Part shown: positions 53,704 through 62,777 of the stretch, one piece after another
Numbering within the stretch: position 1 is the first letter of the stretch
Layout: the number at the start of each line of letters is the position of its first letter
Assembly (NCBI RefSeq): GCF_000718555.1
Contig: NZ_JOAN01000022.1
Span: 1-64,000, forward strand
Origin: Micromonospora chokoriensis
GTDB lineage: Bacteria > Actinomycetota > Actinomycetes > Mycobacteriales > Micromonosporaceae
Direction of reading: 5' to 3'
DNA: 64,000 nucleotides
Notes under the pieces: generated by a model
Told to the model about the DNA's origin: nothing
Database searches by the model: none
Seen by the model: the letters and a program-made list of their open reading frames with translations, nothing else
Translations under genes and position numbers: made by a program

Positions 53704-54801
53704 TCAGACGAGCGCGGGCGGGGCCGGCGGGGCCACCGCGGGCGACGCGACAAGCGAGACCGTTGGCGGCAGGGTCGGCGGGGCGGGTGACCGCAGCGAG
53801 CTGCGGCCGGCGGCCCAGCTGTCCAGCAGATGCGCGGCGAACAGCCGGTCCACCGCGAGCCCGGCCGCCGCGCCGAAGAGCACGTCGGGCCCGAGGACCG
53901 GCTCGACGCGGACCAGACCACCGCACATGTCGTGGGCGGCGATCTGCTCGTGCACCGCGTCGGCCTCGACGTGCTCGTCGTAGAAGCGGGTGGCCACCTC
54001 GTCGAAGCCGAGCCGGCGCAGCCCGTTGCCGTAGCGACGGTTGGGCAGCGAGGAGGTCATCTCGAACGCGGCCAGGTGCCCGAGCAGCGCGCCGCGCAGC
54101 CGCCGGTGCAGCCCGAACAGCGACATCAGGTTGTTGGTCGCCAGCGTCACCGCCGGCGCCAGGTCGACATGAGCGCCGTACGTGGTGTCCAGCCCCAGCC
54201 GGTCGAGGGTGCGCCGGAACAGCTCGGAGTGCATCCGATCCAGCCGCCCGTTGCCGTACTCGTCGGTCTGGATCTCCACGAGCGCGGCCTTGGCCGGGCC
54301 ACCGAGGCGAGGCAGCGCCCAGCTGTGCGGGTCCGCCTCGCGCAGGTGGTAGACGGAGCGGTGGACGACGAACTCGCGGAACTGGGTGAGGTCGGCACGC
54401 CGTTGCAGCGTCGCGGCCAGCGGCGGCCCGTCGTCGGCCGCGACCAGCTCCGCGAGGCCGACCGCCACCCCGGCCACGGGCACCGGCGGCGAGCCGACCA
54501 GGCGACGCAGCGCCGCCTCGAAGACCTGTTCGCAGCGGGCGCGCAGCGCCAGCAGTGTGGGCTGCCACTCCCACGACTCGTCCACCCCGAGCCAGCCCCG
54601 GTAGTGCAGCTCGTAACAGAGGAAAAGCGTCAGCTGAAGGTCTTCGTCGAGGATCGGAGCCGCCGGGTGGAGGTCGACGCCGAGATCGGCGGGCAGGTCG
54701 TGCGGTGGGCGCCGCAGAGCCTCGACGATCGCCGCGGAGAGGGGGCCACGAGCCCTCGGTAGGGTCGCGGGACCGTAGCGGCGGTCAGCGGGCTCGGACA
54801 T
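53704..54801 (-). CDS. Iron-containing redox enzyme, haem-oxygenase-like fold
   Basis: A 365-residue all-helical protein of the iron-containing redox enzyme (HDO-like) family. Candidate iron ligands are in EIQTDEYGNGRLDRMHSELF (176-195), with FLCYELHYRG near 60-69 and RFYDEHVEADAVHE further on. Relatives are di-iron oxygenases on diverse substrates; the one here is unknown. A 30-residue Pro/Ala/Val tail is disordered. The ATG has GGAGG at ideal spacing. It is downstream of the TPP-enzyme gene and convergent with CDGSH. Confidence 0.85.
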   Translation of the reverse strand: MSEPADRRYGPATLPRARGPLSAAIVEALRRPPHDLPADLGVDLHPAAPILDEDLQLTLFLCYELHYRGWLGVDESWEWQPTLLALRARCEQVFEAALRRLVGSPPVPVAGVAVGLAELVAADDGPPLAATLQRRADLTQFREFVVHRSVYHLREADPHSWALPRLGGPAKAALVEIQTDEYGNGRLDRMHSELFRRTLDRLGLDTTYGAHVDLAPAVTLATNNLMSLFGLHRRLRGALLGHLAAFEMTSSLPNRRYGNGLRRLGFDEVATRFYDEHVEADAVHEQIAAHDMCGGLVRVEPVLGPDVLFGAAAGLAVDRLFAAHLLDSWAAGRSSLRSPAPPTLPPTVSLVASPAVAPPAPPALV

Positions 54802-54850
54802 GGCACCTCCAGCGTCTTCGGGCCGCTACTGATGCCCTGGCCCAAGGCGG

Positions 54851-56605
54851 CTAAACGAGATCCTCGGCGTTCGTGGTGACCTCCACCTGCTCCCGGACCT
54901 TGCGGGCCGGGGCGCCGTCGGCATAGAGGCCGCGCAGGTCGGCGAACGCGGGCTCCGGCGGCGCCAGCGACACCGCCGGGTCGACGACCGCCTCCAGTAC
55001 GCAGGGACGGTCCGCGGCGAGGGCCTCGTCCCAGGCCGCGCCGACCAACTCCGGGCGGTCCACCCGCACCCCGTGCAGCCCCAGCAGCCGGGCCCACCCG
55101 GCGTACGGCACGTCGGGGCGGCGCTGGGTCGGGTCGGAGGACGGCTCGCGCCCGCCACCCATGCCGTTCTGGTCCCGGTTGTTGAGCACCAGCACCACCA
55201 GCCGGGGGTCGCTCCACCGCTGCCAGTGGTGCGACACGGTGATCAGCTCCGCGAGCCCGTTGAGCTGCATCGCCCCGTCCCCGACCAACGCGATCACCGG
55301 CTGGTCGGGGTTGGCCAGCTTGGCGGCCACCGCGTACGGCAGCGCGCAGCCCATCGAGCCGAGGGTGCCGCACAGTTGCGCGTTCACCCCGGGTGGCAGG
55401 ACGAGGTGTCGGGCGTACCAGTAGAGGACCGAGCCGACGTCGACCGCGACCGCCCCGGTGCCCGGCATCCGAGCGGACAGCTCCTGAAGGACTAGCTGCG
55501 GGTTGACCGGGTCGGCGGCAGCGGCGGCCCGGTCGGCGGCCTCCTCCCGCCACCGGTCCACCGAACTCTCGACGGTGGCGCGCCACCGCTGCTCGGGCCG
55601 ACCGCGTACCCGGGTCAGCAGCGCCCGCAGCGTCTCGGCGGCGTCACCGACCAGCGGCACGTCGGCCGGGTAGCGGGTGCCGATCCGGCGGCCGTCGATG
55701 TCGATCTGCACCGTGCGCGCCTGGTCGGGCATCGGGAAGTAGTCGGTCCACGGATCGTTGGTGCCGACCATCAGCAGCGTGTCGCAGCCGCCCATCAACT
55801 CGGCTGCCGCCGGGGTGCCGACCTCCCCGAGCACCCCGGTGTGGAACGGCAGCCGCTCGTCGAGCACCGGCTTGCCCAGCAGCGAGGTGGCCACCCCGGC
55901 GCCGAGCCGGTCGGCCATCTCGATGATCTCGGCGGCCGCGTCCCGACCGCCCTGGCCCACCAGGATCGCGGTGCGCTGGCCGCCGCCGAGCAGCTGCGCG
56001 GCGGCGTCGAGGTCCGCCTCGTGCGGCAGGACCCGGGCCAGCGGCTCGCCGGGGGTCGCCGAGAGCACCCCGTTGGCGTACGTCTGCAGGTCGGGCACCA
56101 GGGCCTCCTGCAACTGCCGGGGCAATACGACGCAGGTCGGGCTACGGGTCGCCGCCGCCGTCCGGAACGCCTGGTCCAGCAGCGCACCCACGTCCTCGGG
56201 GCTGCGGCCGTACCGGACGAACTGGTTGCACACGTCCCCGAAGAGCCGGCTCAGGCCGATCTCCTGGTGTGCGCCGCCGAGCGGCCCGGAGATGTCCTCC
56301 CCGACGATCGCCACCACCGGCTTACTGTCCAGCTTGGCGTCGTAGAGGCCGTTGAGCAGCTGGACGGCGCTGGGCCCCTGGGTGGCGAGGCAGACCCCGA
56401 TGCCGCCGGTGAACTTGGCGTGCCCGGTGGCCATGAACGAGGCGGTCTCCTCGTGCCGGGCCGGAATGAACGCCGGCTCGCCGCCGGTGCGGAGCAGCGC
56501 GGCCACCAGCGGGGCGATCGCCTCGCCCGGGTACCCGAAGACGCGGGGCACCCGCCAGGCCAGAAGCCGCTCCACCACGACGTCCGCAACCGAACGCTCA
56601 GCCAT
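54851..56605 (-). CDS. Thiamine-pyrophosphate-dependent enzyme (pyruvate oxidase/acetolactate synthase-like)
   Basis: A 584-residue ThDP enzyme with three domains. The N-terminal pyrimidine domain has the catalytic Glu region (FIPARHEETASFMATG) and GVCLATQGPSAVQLLNGLYDA in pattern. A central nucleotide-binding-like domain follows. The C-terminal PP domain has the GDGAMQLN...N motif (LVGDGAMQLNGLAEL, LVVLNNRDQNGM). The reaction is uncertain: pyruvate oxidase/decarboxylase type is more likely than biosynthetic acetolactate synthase, because no small subunit is nearby. Its start overlaps the preceding gene by 8 nt. Confidence 0.9.
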   Translation of the reverse strand: MAERSVADVVVERLLAWRVPRVFGYPGEAIAPLVAALLRTGGEPAFIPARHEETASFMATGHAKFTGGIGVCLATQGPSAVQLLNGLYDAKLDSKPVVAIVGEDISGPLGGAHQEIGLSRLFGDVCNQFVRYGRSPEDVGALLDQAFRTAAATRSPTCVVLPRQLQEALVPDLQTYANGVLSATPGEPLARVLPHEADLDAAAQLLGGGQRTAILVGQGGRDAAAEIIEMADRLGAGVATSLLGKPVLDERLPFHTGVLGEVGTPAAAELMGGCDTLLMVGTNDPWTDYFPMPDQARTVQIDIDGRRIGTRYPADVPLVGDAAETLRALLTRVRGRPEQRWRATVESSVDRWREEAADRAAAAADPVNPQLVLQELSARMPGTGAVAVDVGSVLYWYARHLVLPPGVNAQLCGTLGSMGCALPYAVAAKLANPDQPVIALVGDGAMQLNGLAELITVSHHWQRWSDPRLVVLVLNNRDQNGMGGGREPSSDPTQRRPDVPYAGWARLLGLHGVRVDRPELVGAAWDEALAADRPCVLEAVVDPAVSLAPPEPAFADLRGLYADGAPARKVREQVEVTTNAEDLV

Positions 56606-57722
56606 TGCCGCGCCCCGGTGTGCCCGGGTCGACGTAGCGCAGCACCGCGCCGACGCCGTCGGTGAGGTCGGGCGCCTCCTCGGGGCCGAGCACGGTCAGT
56701 GCCGCGTCGGTGCCGACCAGCGCCCGGACCAGCGCCGCGTCGGCGCGTACCCGTTGCGGGTCGGTCACCGACATGGCGGCCAGCTGCCCCGGGTCGACGG
56801 CGATCTCGGTGGGTTCCGCGCCGATCCACAGCTCACCGTTTGCCGACGGGTCGTCCACGATGAGCATCGTGTCCACCTGGTTGCGTTGCAGGGCCGAGAC
56901 GACCGCGGCGAGACCGCCGCCGACGTCCTCCTGCACGCCGAACCGGTCCAGGGCGGCGCTGATCCGCTGGTCGGCGATCTCCGCGATGGTCTGCACGGTG
57001 AGGTCGTCCAGCAACGTCTGGTCGGCGCCGCCGGCCCTGGACCCGGCGTCGGTACGGACCACCAGGTCCTGCCAGCGCTCCGGCATCTGGGCGGCGATCA
57101 TTCCGGTGGCCCGGACGTCACCCGCGACCACCACCACGTCCGCGCCGACCCGGTCGGCCAGGTCCACGGTCGCCGCGGTGACGTCACCGGCGTTCTGGTG
57201 CCACGCCTCCATGGCCGCCCGTTGGTAGCGCGACTGGGACCAGCCGCCGGGCTTCGTTCGCCGCAGCGGGTACTCGTCCCGGCCAGCGATGTGCGCTCGC
57301 CGGGGCACTCCGCCGGCGCTTACCGCCATGGCGTCGGCGCCGACCCGGTCGGCCACCACGCGTACCCAGGCCACCTGTTCGCCCCGCTGGGCGAGCAGCG
57401 GCATCACGTGCGGGAGTGGCCCGTAGCTGGCCAGATCGCGCAGTGGTGGCGCGGACAGGTACTCGGAGAGCACCACCCGCCCGTGACTGGCGAAGACCGC
57501 CAGACCGTAGTCACCGACCATCGGGTCGTGCCCACGGATCACCCGGTCCAGCGCGGCGATGCTCGCCTCGTCGGCCCCCTGTTCGGCAAGCCGACTCTCC
57601 AGGGCACGCCAGCGCAGGTCCAGTGCGGGTTTGGCATCCTCCGTATCCGCGGAGGCATCCAGATACACCGAGCACCACGGCCCGGGACGGTCGTAGAGCG
57701 GGCGCAGGAAGGACAGCTGCAT
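56598..57722 (-). CDS. baeRF2/Vms1-like eRF1-family protein
   Basis: A 374-residue protein with the bacterial eRF1-like (baeRF2) domain related to Vms1/ANKZF1 peptidyl-tRNA hydrolases. Seen: CSVYLDASADTEDAKPALDLRWRAL in pattern; an RRTKPGGWSQSRYQRAAMEAWHQNA loop in the expected catalytic-loop region, with Gln residues; and the L7Ae-like VVVAGDVRATGMIAAQM. A ribosome-rescue or tRNA-cleaving role is possible but unproven. It is the first gene of the operon with the TPP enzyme and the haem-oxygenase-like protein. A weak SigB/F-like GGGTAA lies at 57753-57758. Confidence 0.8.
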   Translation of the reverse strand: MQLSFLRPLYDRPGPWCSVYLDASADTEDAKPALDLRWRALESRLAEQGADEASIAALDRVIRGHDPMVGDYGLAVFASHGRVVLSEYLSAPPLRDLASYGPLPHVMPLLAQRGEQVAWVRVVADRVGADAMAVSAGGVPRRAHIAGRDEYPLRRTKPGGWSQSRYQRAAMEAWHQNAGDVTAATVDLADRVGADVVVVAGDVRATGMIAAQMPERWQDLVVRTDAGSRAGGADQTLLDDLTVQTIAEIADQRISAALDRFGVQEDVGGGLAAVVSALQRNQVDTMLIVDDPSANGELWIGAEPTEIAVDPGQLAAMSVTDPQRVRADAALVRALVGTDAALTVLGPEEAPDLTDGVGAVLRYVDPGTPGRGNG

Positions 57723-57843
57723 GCTCGACCCCTTTCCAGCTCGGCCCCCCGCTTACCCGGGTCGACGGGGATGTCACCTCACGGCCGTGAGCCCGTGACC
57801 AGGTTTCATTCACGTCGTTCAACTGAGGACGTCGATACGATCT

Positions 57844-58413
57844 GTGAACACAAGCGGACTCTCGGTGGTGGAGATGGACAGCGGACTCGATACCCGACGG
57901 ATCGTGCACCCGAGCGAGCGAATCGTCACCGGGCGGCTGATTCGCCTGCTCGACGGCTACACCCGTGAGGTACGCATCGGTCAGCCGGTGCTGGTGGCGG
58001 TGCTCGCGGCGGCGGCCATCGCCCGGCTACCCGCCCTACTTCTGCGCTCGCTCTTCTCCTTCGGCGGTGGCGGCACCCGTCGTCGGTGGAAGGAGCTGAA
58101 GCAGGGCCCGGAGTACCTGGTCACGCCGGTGCGGCTGCGCAACACCGCCGGTCAGCTCTGCGAGGTGGAGCTGCACGGTCACCTCCCGCAGAGCGCCCTG
58201 CACCCGGCCGACCAGGTGCAACTCACCCTGCGTGCCCAACGCGACCCGGAGCTGCCGCCCCGGATCGAGCGGATCGTCAACCTCACCACCGGGCAGCTGC
58301 TGACTCCGCGTACCGCGACGCTCTGGTCGCATCTCGGGCCGCCGCTGCTGTTGCAGGCGTTCCTGGGCACGCTGCTGCTGGCCGGCATCGTGGCCTGCTC
58401 CGCGCTGACCTGA
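57844..58413 (+). CDS. Hypothetical membrane protein
   Basis: A 189-residue protein with one hydrophobic segment near 45-65 (VLVAVLAAAAIARLPALLLRSLF) and another at the C-terminus (LLLQAFLGTLLLAGIVAC). Between them is a soluble beta-rich part (YLVTPVRLRNTAGQLCEVELHGHLPQ). No family is recognised. The GTG start follows GATACGAT, a possible -10, with no ribosome site. Confidence 0.68.
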   Translation: MNTSGLSVVEMDSGLDTRRIVHPSERIVTGRLIRLLDGYTREVRIGQPVLVAVLAAAAIARLPALLLRSLFSFGGGGTRRRWKELKQGPEYLVTPVRLRNTAGQLCEVELHGHLPQSALHPADQVQLTLRAQRDPELPPRIERIVNLTTGQLLTPRTATLWSHLGPPLLLQAFLGTLLLAGIVACSALT

Positions 58414-58460
58414 TCCGACCCGGCCCGATCAGGGGCGGGCGGGGTGCGTCGGTTGGCGGC

Positions 58461-58805
58461 TCAGCCGACCGGGGCGGGCTCGCGGGCCGGTTGCCGGTCG
58501 ACGCCGAGCATCCCCCGGCGGCGGGCCCAGCGCTCGAAGGCCAGGGTGGCGAACGGCGGCACCGCGCTGGCCAGGGCCACCGCCGTGGCCAGCAGGCTCC
58601 ACCGGTGCAGCCGGGCCACGGCCAGCACCAGCAGGACGTACGCGACGAAGAGGCCACCGTGGATCGGCCCGAAGATCTTGACGCCCAGCTCGTTCTCCGG
58701 CGGGCCGTACTTGACCAGCATGCCGACCAGCAGGGCCAGCCAGGAGCAGGCCTCGGCGATTGCCGCCGCGACGAACAGCCGGGTCACCTTCTCGCGCATC
58801 CGCAC
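58461..58805 (-). CDS. DUF3817 membrane protein
   Basis: A 114-residue protein with three transmembrane helices and the DUF3817 signature (RLFVAAAIAEACSWLALLVGM; KIFGPIHGGLFVAYVLLVL). Its function is unknown. The basic C-terminus ends in a Pro/Arg tail. It is convergent with the gene ending at 58413. Confidence 0.88.
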   Translation of the reverse strand: MRMREKVTRLFVAAAIAEACSWLALLVGMLVKYGPPENELGVKIFGPIHGGLFVAYVLLVLAVARLHRWSLLATAVALASAVPPFATLAFERWARRRGMLGVDRQPAREPAPVG

Positions 58806-58952
58806 GCCACCACCTCTCGGGCCGTAATGCTATCGGTGCGCTCTGGCCGGGGTGACGGGGCCGGCAGCTGGGTAGGAAAGGCCCATCGGGTCTTCCCCCG
58901 CCTGCCGAGGGCGTGCGAGGTTAGGGGGACCAGCGGTGACAGGGTGGTGACC

Positions 58953-60431
58953 ATGGGCGAGGACGTCGGCGTGCGAACCTTCAGTCGAGAGGATCGGGCC
59001 CGCTATCGCGACAAGGTCCGGCGCTGCCTGGATGTCTTCGCCGAGATGCTGCGCGAGTCCCGCTTCGACGTGGACCGGCCGATGACCGGTGTGGAGATCG
59101 AGCTGAACCTGGTCGACGAGGCGTCGAACCCGGCGATGCGCAACGCCGACGTGCTGGCGGCGATCTCGGATGAGAGTTTCCAGACCGAGCTGGGCCAGTT
59201 CAACGTCGAGATCAACGTGCCGCCGCGCCGGCTGACCGGCACCGGCACGGCCGACTTCGAGGAGTACGTGCGGGCCAGCCTCAACGCCGCCGAGGTGAAG
59301 GCCCGGGAGATCGGCGCGCACATGGTGATGATCGGCATTCTGCCGACGCTGCGCCCCGAGCACCTGACCGCCGAGACGCTCTCGGCGAACCCCCGCTACA
59401 AGCTGCTCAACGAGCAGATCTTCGCGGCGCGTGGCGAGGATCTGCCGATCGCCATCAGCGGGGTGGAACGGTTGGCGGTCACCGCCGACACGATCACCCC
59501 GGAGGCGGCCTGCACCAGCACCCAGTTCCACCTCCAGGTCAGCCCGGCCCAGTTCGCCGACTACTGGAACGCCGCCCAGGCGGTCGCCGGCATCCAGGTC
59601 GCGGTCGGCGCGAACTCACCGCTGTTCTTCGGCCGGGAGCTGTGGCGCGAGACCCGCATCCCGCTGTTCCAGCAGGCCACCGACACCCGGTCGGAAGAGA
59701 TCAAGGCCCAGGGGGTACGCCCCCGCGTCTGGTTCGGCGAGCGTTGGATCACCAGCGTGTTCGACCTGTTCGAGGAGAACGTGCGCTACTTCCCGGCGCT
59801 GTTGCCGGTCTGCGACCCGGAGGACCCGGCGCAGGCCCTCGCCGCCGGTGAGGTGCCCAACCTCGCCGAGCTGCGCCTGCACAACGGCACCGTCTACCGG
59901 TGGAACCGCCCGGTGTACGACGTGTCGCGGGGCCGGCCGCACCTGCGGGTGGAGAACCGGGTGCTGCCCGCCGGCCCGACCGTGCTGGACACCATCGCCA
60001 ACGGCGCCTTCTATTTCGGGCTGGTCCGCGCCCTCGCCGAATCGGATCGACCACTGTGGTCGCAGATGTCGTTCAGCGCCGCCGAGGAAAACTTCACCAG
60101 CTGCGCCCGGCACGGCATCGACGCCCAGGTCTTCTGGCCCGGTCTCGGCTACCTGCCCGTCACCGAGTTGGTGTTGCGCCGGTTGCTGCCGATGGCGCAT
60201 CACGGCCTGGACCGGTGGGGGCTCGACCCGGCCGAGCGTGACCGGCTGCTCGGCATCATCGAGCAGCGCTGCCTGACCAACCGCAACGGCGCGACCTGGC
60301 AGGTGGAGACGCTGCACCGGATGGAATCCGCCGACCACCTGGACCGGCCGGAGGCGCTGCGCGAGGTTGTCCGGCACTACGTGGACCTGATGCACAGCAA
60401 CCGACCGGTGCACGAGTGGCCCATCCCGTGA
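58953..60431 (+). CDS. Glutamate-cysteine-ligase-like protein (GCS2-like)
   Basis: A 492-residue ATP-dependent carboxylate-amine ligase-like protein. The GCS fold shows GVEIELNLVDEASNPAMRNADVL in pattern, FNVEINVPPR, STQFHLQVSP, AVGANSPLFFGRELWRETRI and LRVENRVLPAGPTV. Mycothiol-producing actinobacteria do not normally make glutathione, so the product is probably another gamma-glutamyl compound. It is distinct in length and sequence from EgtA. The start could be the GTG two codons upstream. A weak SigB/F-like GGGTAG is at 58870-58875. Confidence 0.83.
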   Translation: MGEDVGVRTFSREDRARYRDKVRRCLDVFAEMLRESRFDVDRPMTGVEIELNLVDEASNPAMRNADVLAAISDESFQTELGQFNVEINVPPRRLTGTGTADFEEYVRASLNAAEVKAREIGAHMVMIGILPTLRPEHLTAETLSANPRYKLLNEQIFAARGEDLPIAISGVERLAVTADTITPEAACTSTQFHLQVSPAQFADYWNAAQAVAGIQVAVGANSPLFFGRELWRETRIPLFQQATDTRSEEIKAQGVRPRVWFGERWITSVFDLFEENVRYFPALLPVCDPEDPAQALAAGEVPNLAELRLHNGTVYRWNRPVYDVSRGRPHLRVENRVLPAGPTVLDTIANGAFYFGLVRALAESDRPLWSQMSFSAAEENFTSCARHGIDAQVFWPGLGYLPVTELVLRRLLPMAHHGLDRWGLDPAERDRLLGIIEQRCLTNRNGATWQVETLHRMESADHLDRPEALREVVRHYVDLMHSNRPVHEWPIP

Positions 60432-60436
60432 GCACG

Positions 60437-60459
60437 CCCGCGGGGCTCAGCCCCGCGGG
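60437..60459. terminator. Bidirectional hairpin terminator
   Basis: CCCGCGGGG, a 5-nt loop and CCCCGCGGG lie between the convergent stops at 60431 and 60447. The right arm is inside the last codons of the DUF2267 gene. Confidence 0.75.
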
Positions 60460-60833
60460 GTGGGAACGCCGAACAGATCGGTGATGCCGCCGGGAAGCTG
60501 GGCGAGCAGATCGTGTCGCTCGTCGTCATCGAGCGCCTCAGCGACGGTACGCAACACCGCCTGGGCGTGCTGACGCACCTCGTCCGCGTTCGCGACCTGC
60601 TCGCGGTCCCCGACCTTCTTCAGGAACTCGCCAACATCCCACCGGCGGCCCCCCGGATTGCGAGTAACGGACCCGTTCAACCGCTCCGGTAGCTGTGTCG
60701 CCAGGTTGTCGGCCTCCTGTCCGGCGAGCCGTTCACCGAGCACCGACAGGACGGCCTGTACCGACCGCACGGCCTCGTTCTCACCGAGGCCAGCGCGCTG
60801 TCGTACCGTGGCGATCATCTGCTCGTACTCCAT
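60447..60833 (-). CDS. DUF2267 family protein, second copy
   Basis: A 128-residue DUF2267 protein: MEYEQMIATVRQRAGLGENEAVRSVQAVLSVLGERL in type, then DNLATQLPERL and a repeat of the same helical unit ending DLLAQLPGGITDLFG. It is diverged from the copy at 28336. The ATG has GAAGGAG upstream. The function is unknown; it is often in stress regulons. The 241-nt spacer to the next gene (60834-61074) shows no palindrome or clear promoter on the minus strand. Confidence 0.87.
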   Translation of the reverse strand: MEYEQMIATVRQRAGLGENEAVRSVQAVLSVLGERLAGQEADNLATQLPERLNGSVTRNPGGRRWDVGEFLKKVGDREQVANADEVRQHAQAVLRTVAEALDDDERHDLLAQLPGGITDLFGVPTPRG

Positions 60834-61074
60834 GCCCCGCTCCTTCGGTCTCGTTGGCATGCCGTCGGGCCTGCCTGCGGGCGAACGGGGCGAGTTCCCA
60901 CGCTCTGCGGCGACAAACGGGTCACGCGCGGACCGGACGTTCCCGCCGTCGGCGGGCGAGGCATCACGAACCGGCGCGAACCGGGCGCTGCCCCTTGTGG
61001 ACCCCACCTAACATCGATGAGTGTCGTAGGCTGTGGCGGCTCGCACATCGTCTGATCACGATGAGGGGACGCCG

Positions 61075-62163
61075 GTGGCCACTTCTGGAACAGACCCAGC
61101 CACGATCCAGGGACCCACACGGGTGCCTCTGTCCCGTCGGCACATGCTGCAGATGGGAGCGGCGGCTGCCGGTGGCACGGTGCTCGTCGGCTCGGCGCAG
61201 GCCGCGTCCGCGCAGGCCGCGCCGGTTGGTGCGAAGCGCGTCCTGCGGGCGCCGGCACTGGCACCCGGTGACCGGGTTCGGGTCGTGTCACCCGGCGGCA
61301 CCCCCAACCCCACAAACATGGCCCGCGGCATCGAGATCCTGCGCAGCTGGGGCCTGGAGGTCGAGCTGGGCGAGCACGTCTTCGCCAGCTACGGCTACCT
61401 GGCCGGCACCGACGCACAGCGGCTCGCCGACCTGAACGCCGCGCTCAACGACCCGGGGATCCGTGCGGTCTTCGCCGCGCGCGGCGGTTACGGCACGCAA
61501 CGGATCGTCGATCAGATTGACGTCTCCGCTCTGCGCCGCGACCCCCGGGTGGTCGTCGGCTTCAGCGACATCACCAGCATCCAGGGCAAGCTCTGGCGCG
61601 AGACCGGCCTGGTCACCTTCTACGGCCCCATGGTCAACTGGAGCGACTCCCGCACCGGCCCGGAGTCGGCCGAGTCGCTTCGCGCGGCGGTGATGACCAC
61701 TGCGCCCGTCACGATCGTCAGGGATCCGGCCGAGACAGCCGCCCCCGTCCTGGTGCCGGGCCGGGCATCGGGGCCGCTGCTCGGCGGCTGCCTCACCATG
61801 ATCTCCACCTCGCTCGGCGCGGGAGACGCCCCGAGGTTCGACGACGCCATCCTGTTCTTCGAGGACGTCGACGAGGCTCCGTACAGCATCGACCGGATGG
61901 TGACCGAGCTGCGCCGGGTGGGCGTGCTGTCCCGGGTCGCCGGGGTGGTCATCGGCCAGATCACCAACAGCGTCGGCAGCCCGGGTCAGTGGGACGCGGC
62001 GGCGGTGCTCAAGGACCGCCTGTACGACCTCGGTGTGCCGGTCCTCGGCGGGCTCCGACTGGGGCACGGCAACGGGCAGCTCACCGTGCCGCTCGGCGCG
62101 CGGGCCACCATCGACGCCGAGGCGGGGACCTTGACGGTGGAGCCTGGAGTCCGCCCGCGCTAG
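61075..62163 (+). CDS. Exported S66-family LD-carboxypeptidase
   Basis: A 362-residue peptidase with a Tat signal (SRRHMLQMGAAAAGGTVLVG; Arg21-Arg22) ending around SAQAASAQA. The mature enzyme matches LD-carboxypeptidase/MccF. The nucleophile Ser164 is in VVVGFSDITS, the acid Glu in FFEDVDEAPYS (near 263) and His331 in LRLGHGNGQ. It likely trims peptidoglycan tetrapeptides or a peptide toxin outside the cell. The GTG at 61075 has GAGGGGAC upstream. Its stop shares bases with the convergent GNAT stop. Confidence 0.92.
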   Translation: MATSGTDPATIQGPTRVPLSRRHMLQMGAAAAGGTVLVGSAQAASAQAAPVGAKRVLRAPALAPGDRVRVVSPGGTPNPTNMARGIEILRSWGLEVELGEHVFASYGYLAGTDAQRLADLNAALNDPGIRAVFAARGGYGTQRIVDQIDVSALRRDPRVVVGFSDITSIQGKLWRETGLVTFYGPMVNWSDSRTGPESAESLRAAVMTTAPVTIVRDPAETAAPVLVPGRASGPLLGGCLTMISTSLGAGDAPRFDDAILFFEDVDEAPYSIDRMVTELRRVGVLSRVAGVVIGQITNSVGSPGQWDAAAVLKDRLYDLGVPVLGGLRLGHGNGQLTVPLGARATIDAEAGTLTVEPGVRPR

Positions 62164-62735
62164 CCTTCCGTCGGCCGGTCCCAGGGAGACGGGTCGTCGC
62201 GCAATCGGCTGTAGAGGTATCCGTCGCGCCACTGACCAGCCCGAAACTCGCTGGCCCGCACGATTCCCTCCAACTGGAAGCCGGCCTTCTCCAACGCCCG
62301 CTGCTCGGCCACGTTCTCCGGGTGGGTGCCCGCCTGGATGCGCTGCGCCGGGCTGTGCTGAAACAGGTAGTCGCAGAGCAATGCCTGCGCTCGCCAGCCG
62401 ATGCCTCGCCCACGCCACGGCGGCAGCAGGACGATGCCGATCTCCCAGTACGACGCCCGTCCGGCGTAACGCCCTGAGCGGTAGCTGACCAGGCCGGCGG
62501 CAGCCCGTTCCTGTTCGACCTCGACGACGAGCCGTCCGTCGTCCTCGCCGAGGTAGCCATCGACGGCGAACCGCCGTGCTGGCGCCGCCGCGTCCTGGAA
62601 GCCGGCCCAGTCCAACCCGATCAGGCCCGGCTCGGTGCAGAACCGCTGGAACATCGCCAGGTCTGGCTCGGCAACCGGCCGCAGCCGGACGGTGAGATCG
62701 GCCGTCACGCGCACCGATGTGCCACCACTATCCAT
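62160..62735 (-). CDS. GNAT acetyltransferase, RimJ/RimL type
   Basis: A 191-residue N-acetyltransferase. The acetyl-CoA loop is PPWRGRGIGWRAQALLCDYLF, and the C-terminal motif is THPENVAEQRALEKAGFQLEG. It resembles RimJ/RimL-type enzymes acting on protein N-termini or small amines; the substrate is unknown. Its TAG stop and that of the convergent carboxypeptidase use the same CTAG palindrome (62160-62163). Confidence 0.92.
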   Translation of the reverse strand: MDSGGTSVRVTADLTVRLRPVAEPDLAMFQRFCTEPGLIGLDWAGFQDAAAPARRFAVDGYLGEDDGRLVVEVEQERAAAGLVSYRSGRYAGRASYWEIGIVLLPPWRGRGIGWRAQALLCDYLFQHSPAQRIQAGTHPENVAEQRALEKAGFQLEGIVRASEFRAGQWRDGYLYSRLRDDPSPWDRPTEG

Positions 62736-62777
62736 GGCGGACAGGCTAGCCGGCGGGCACCGGGAGGCGGTCTCGTC

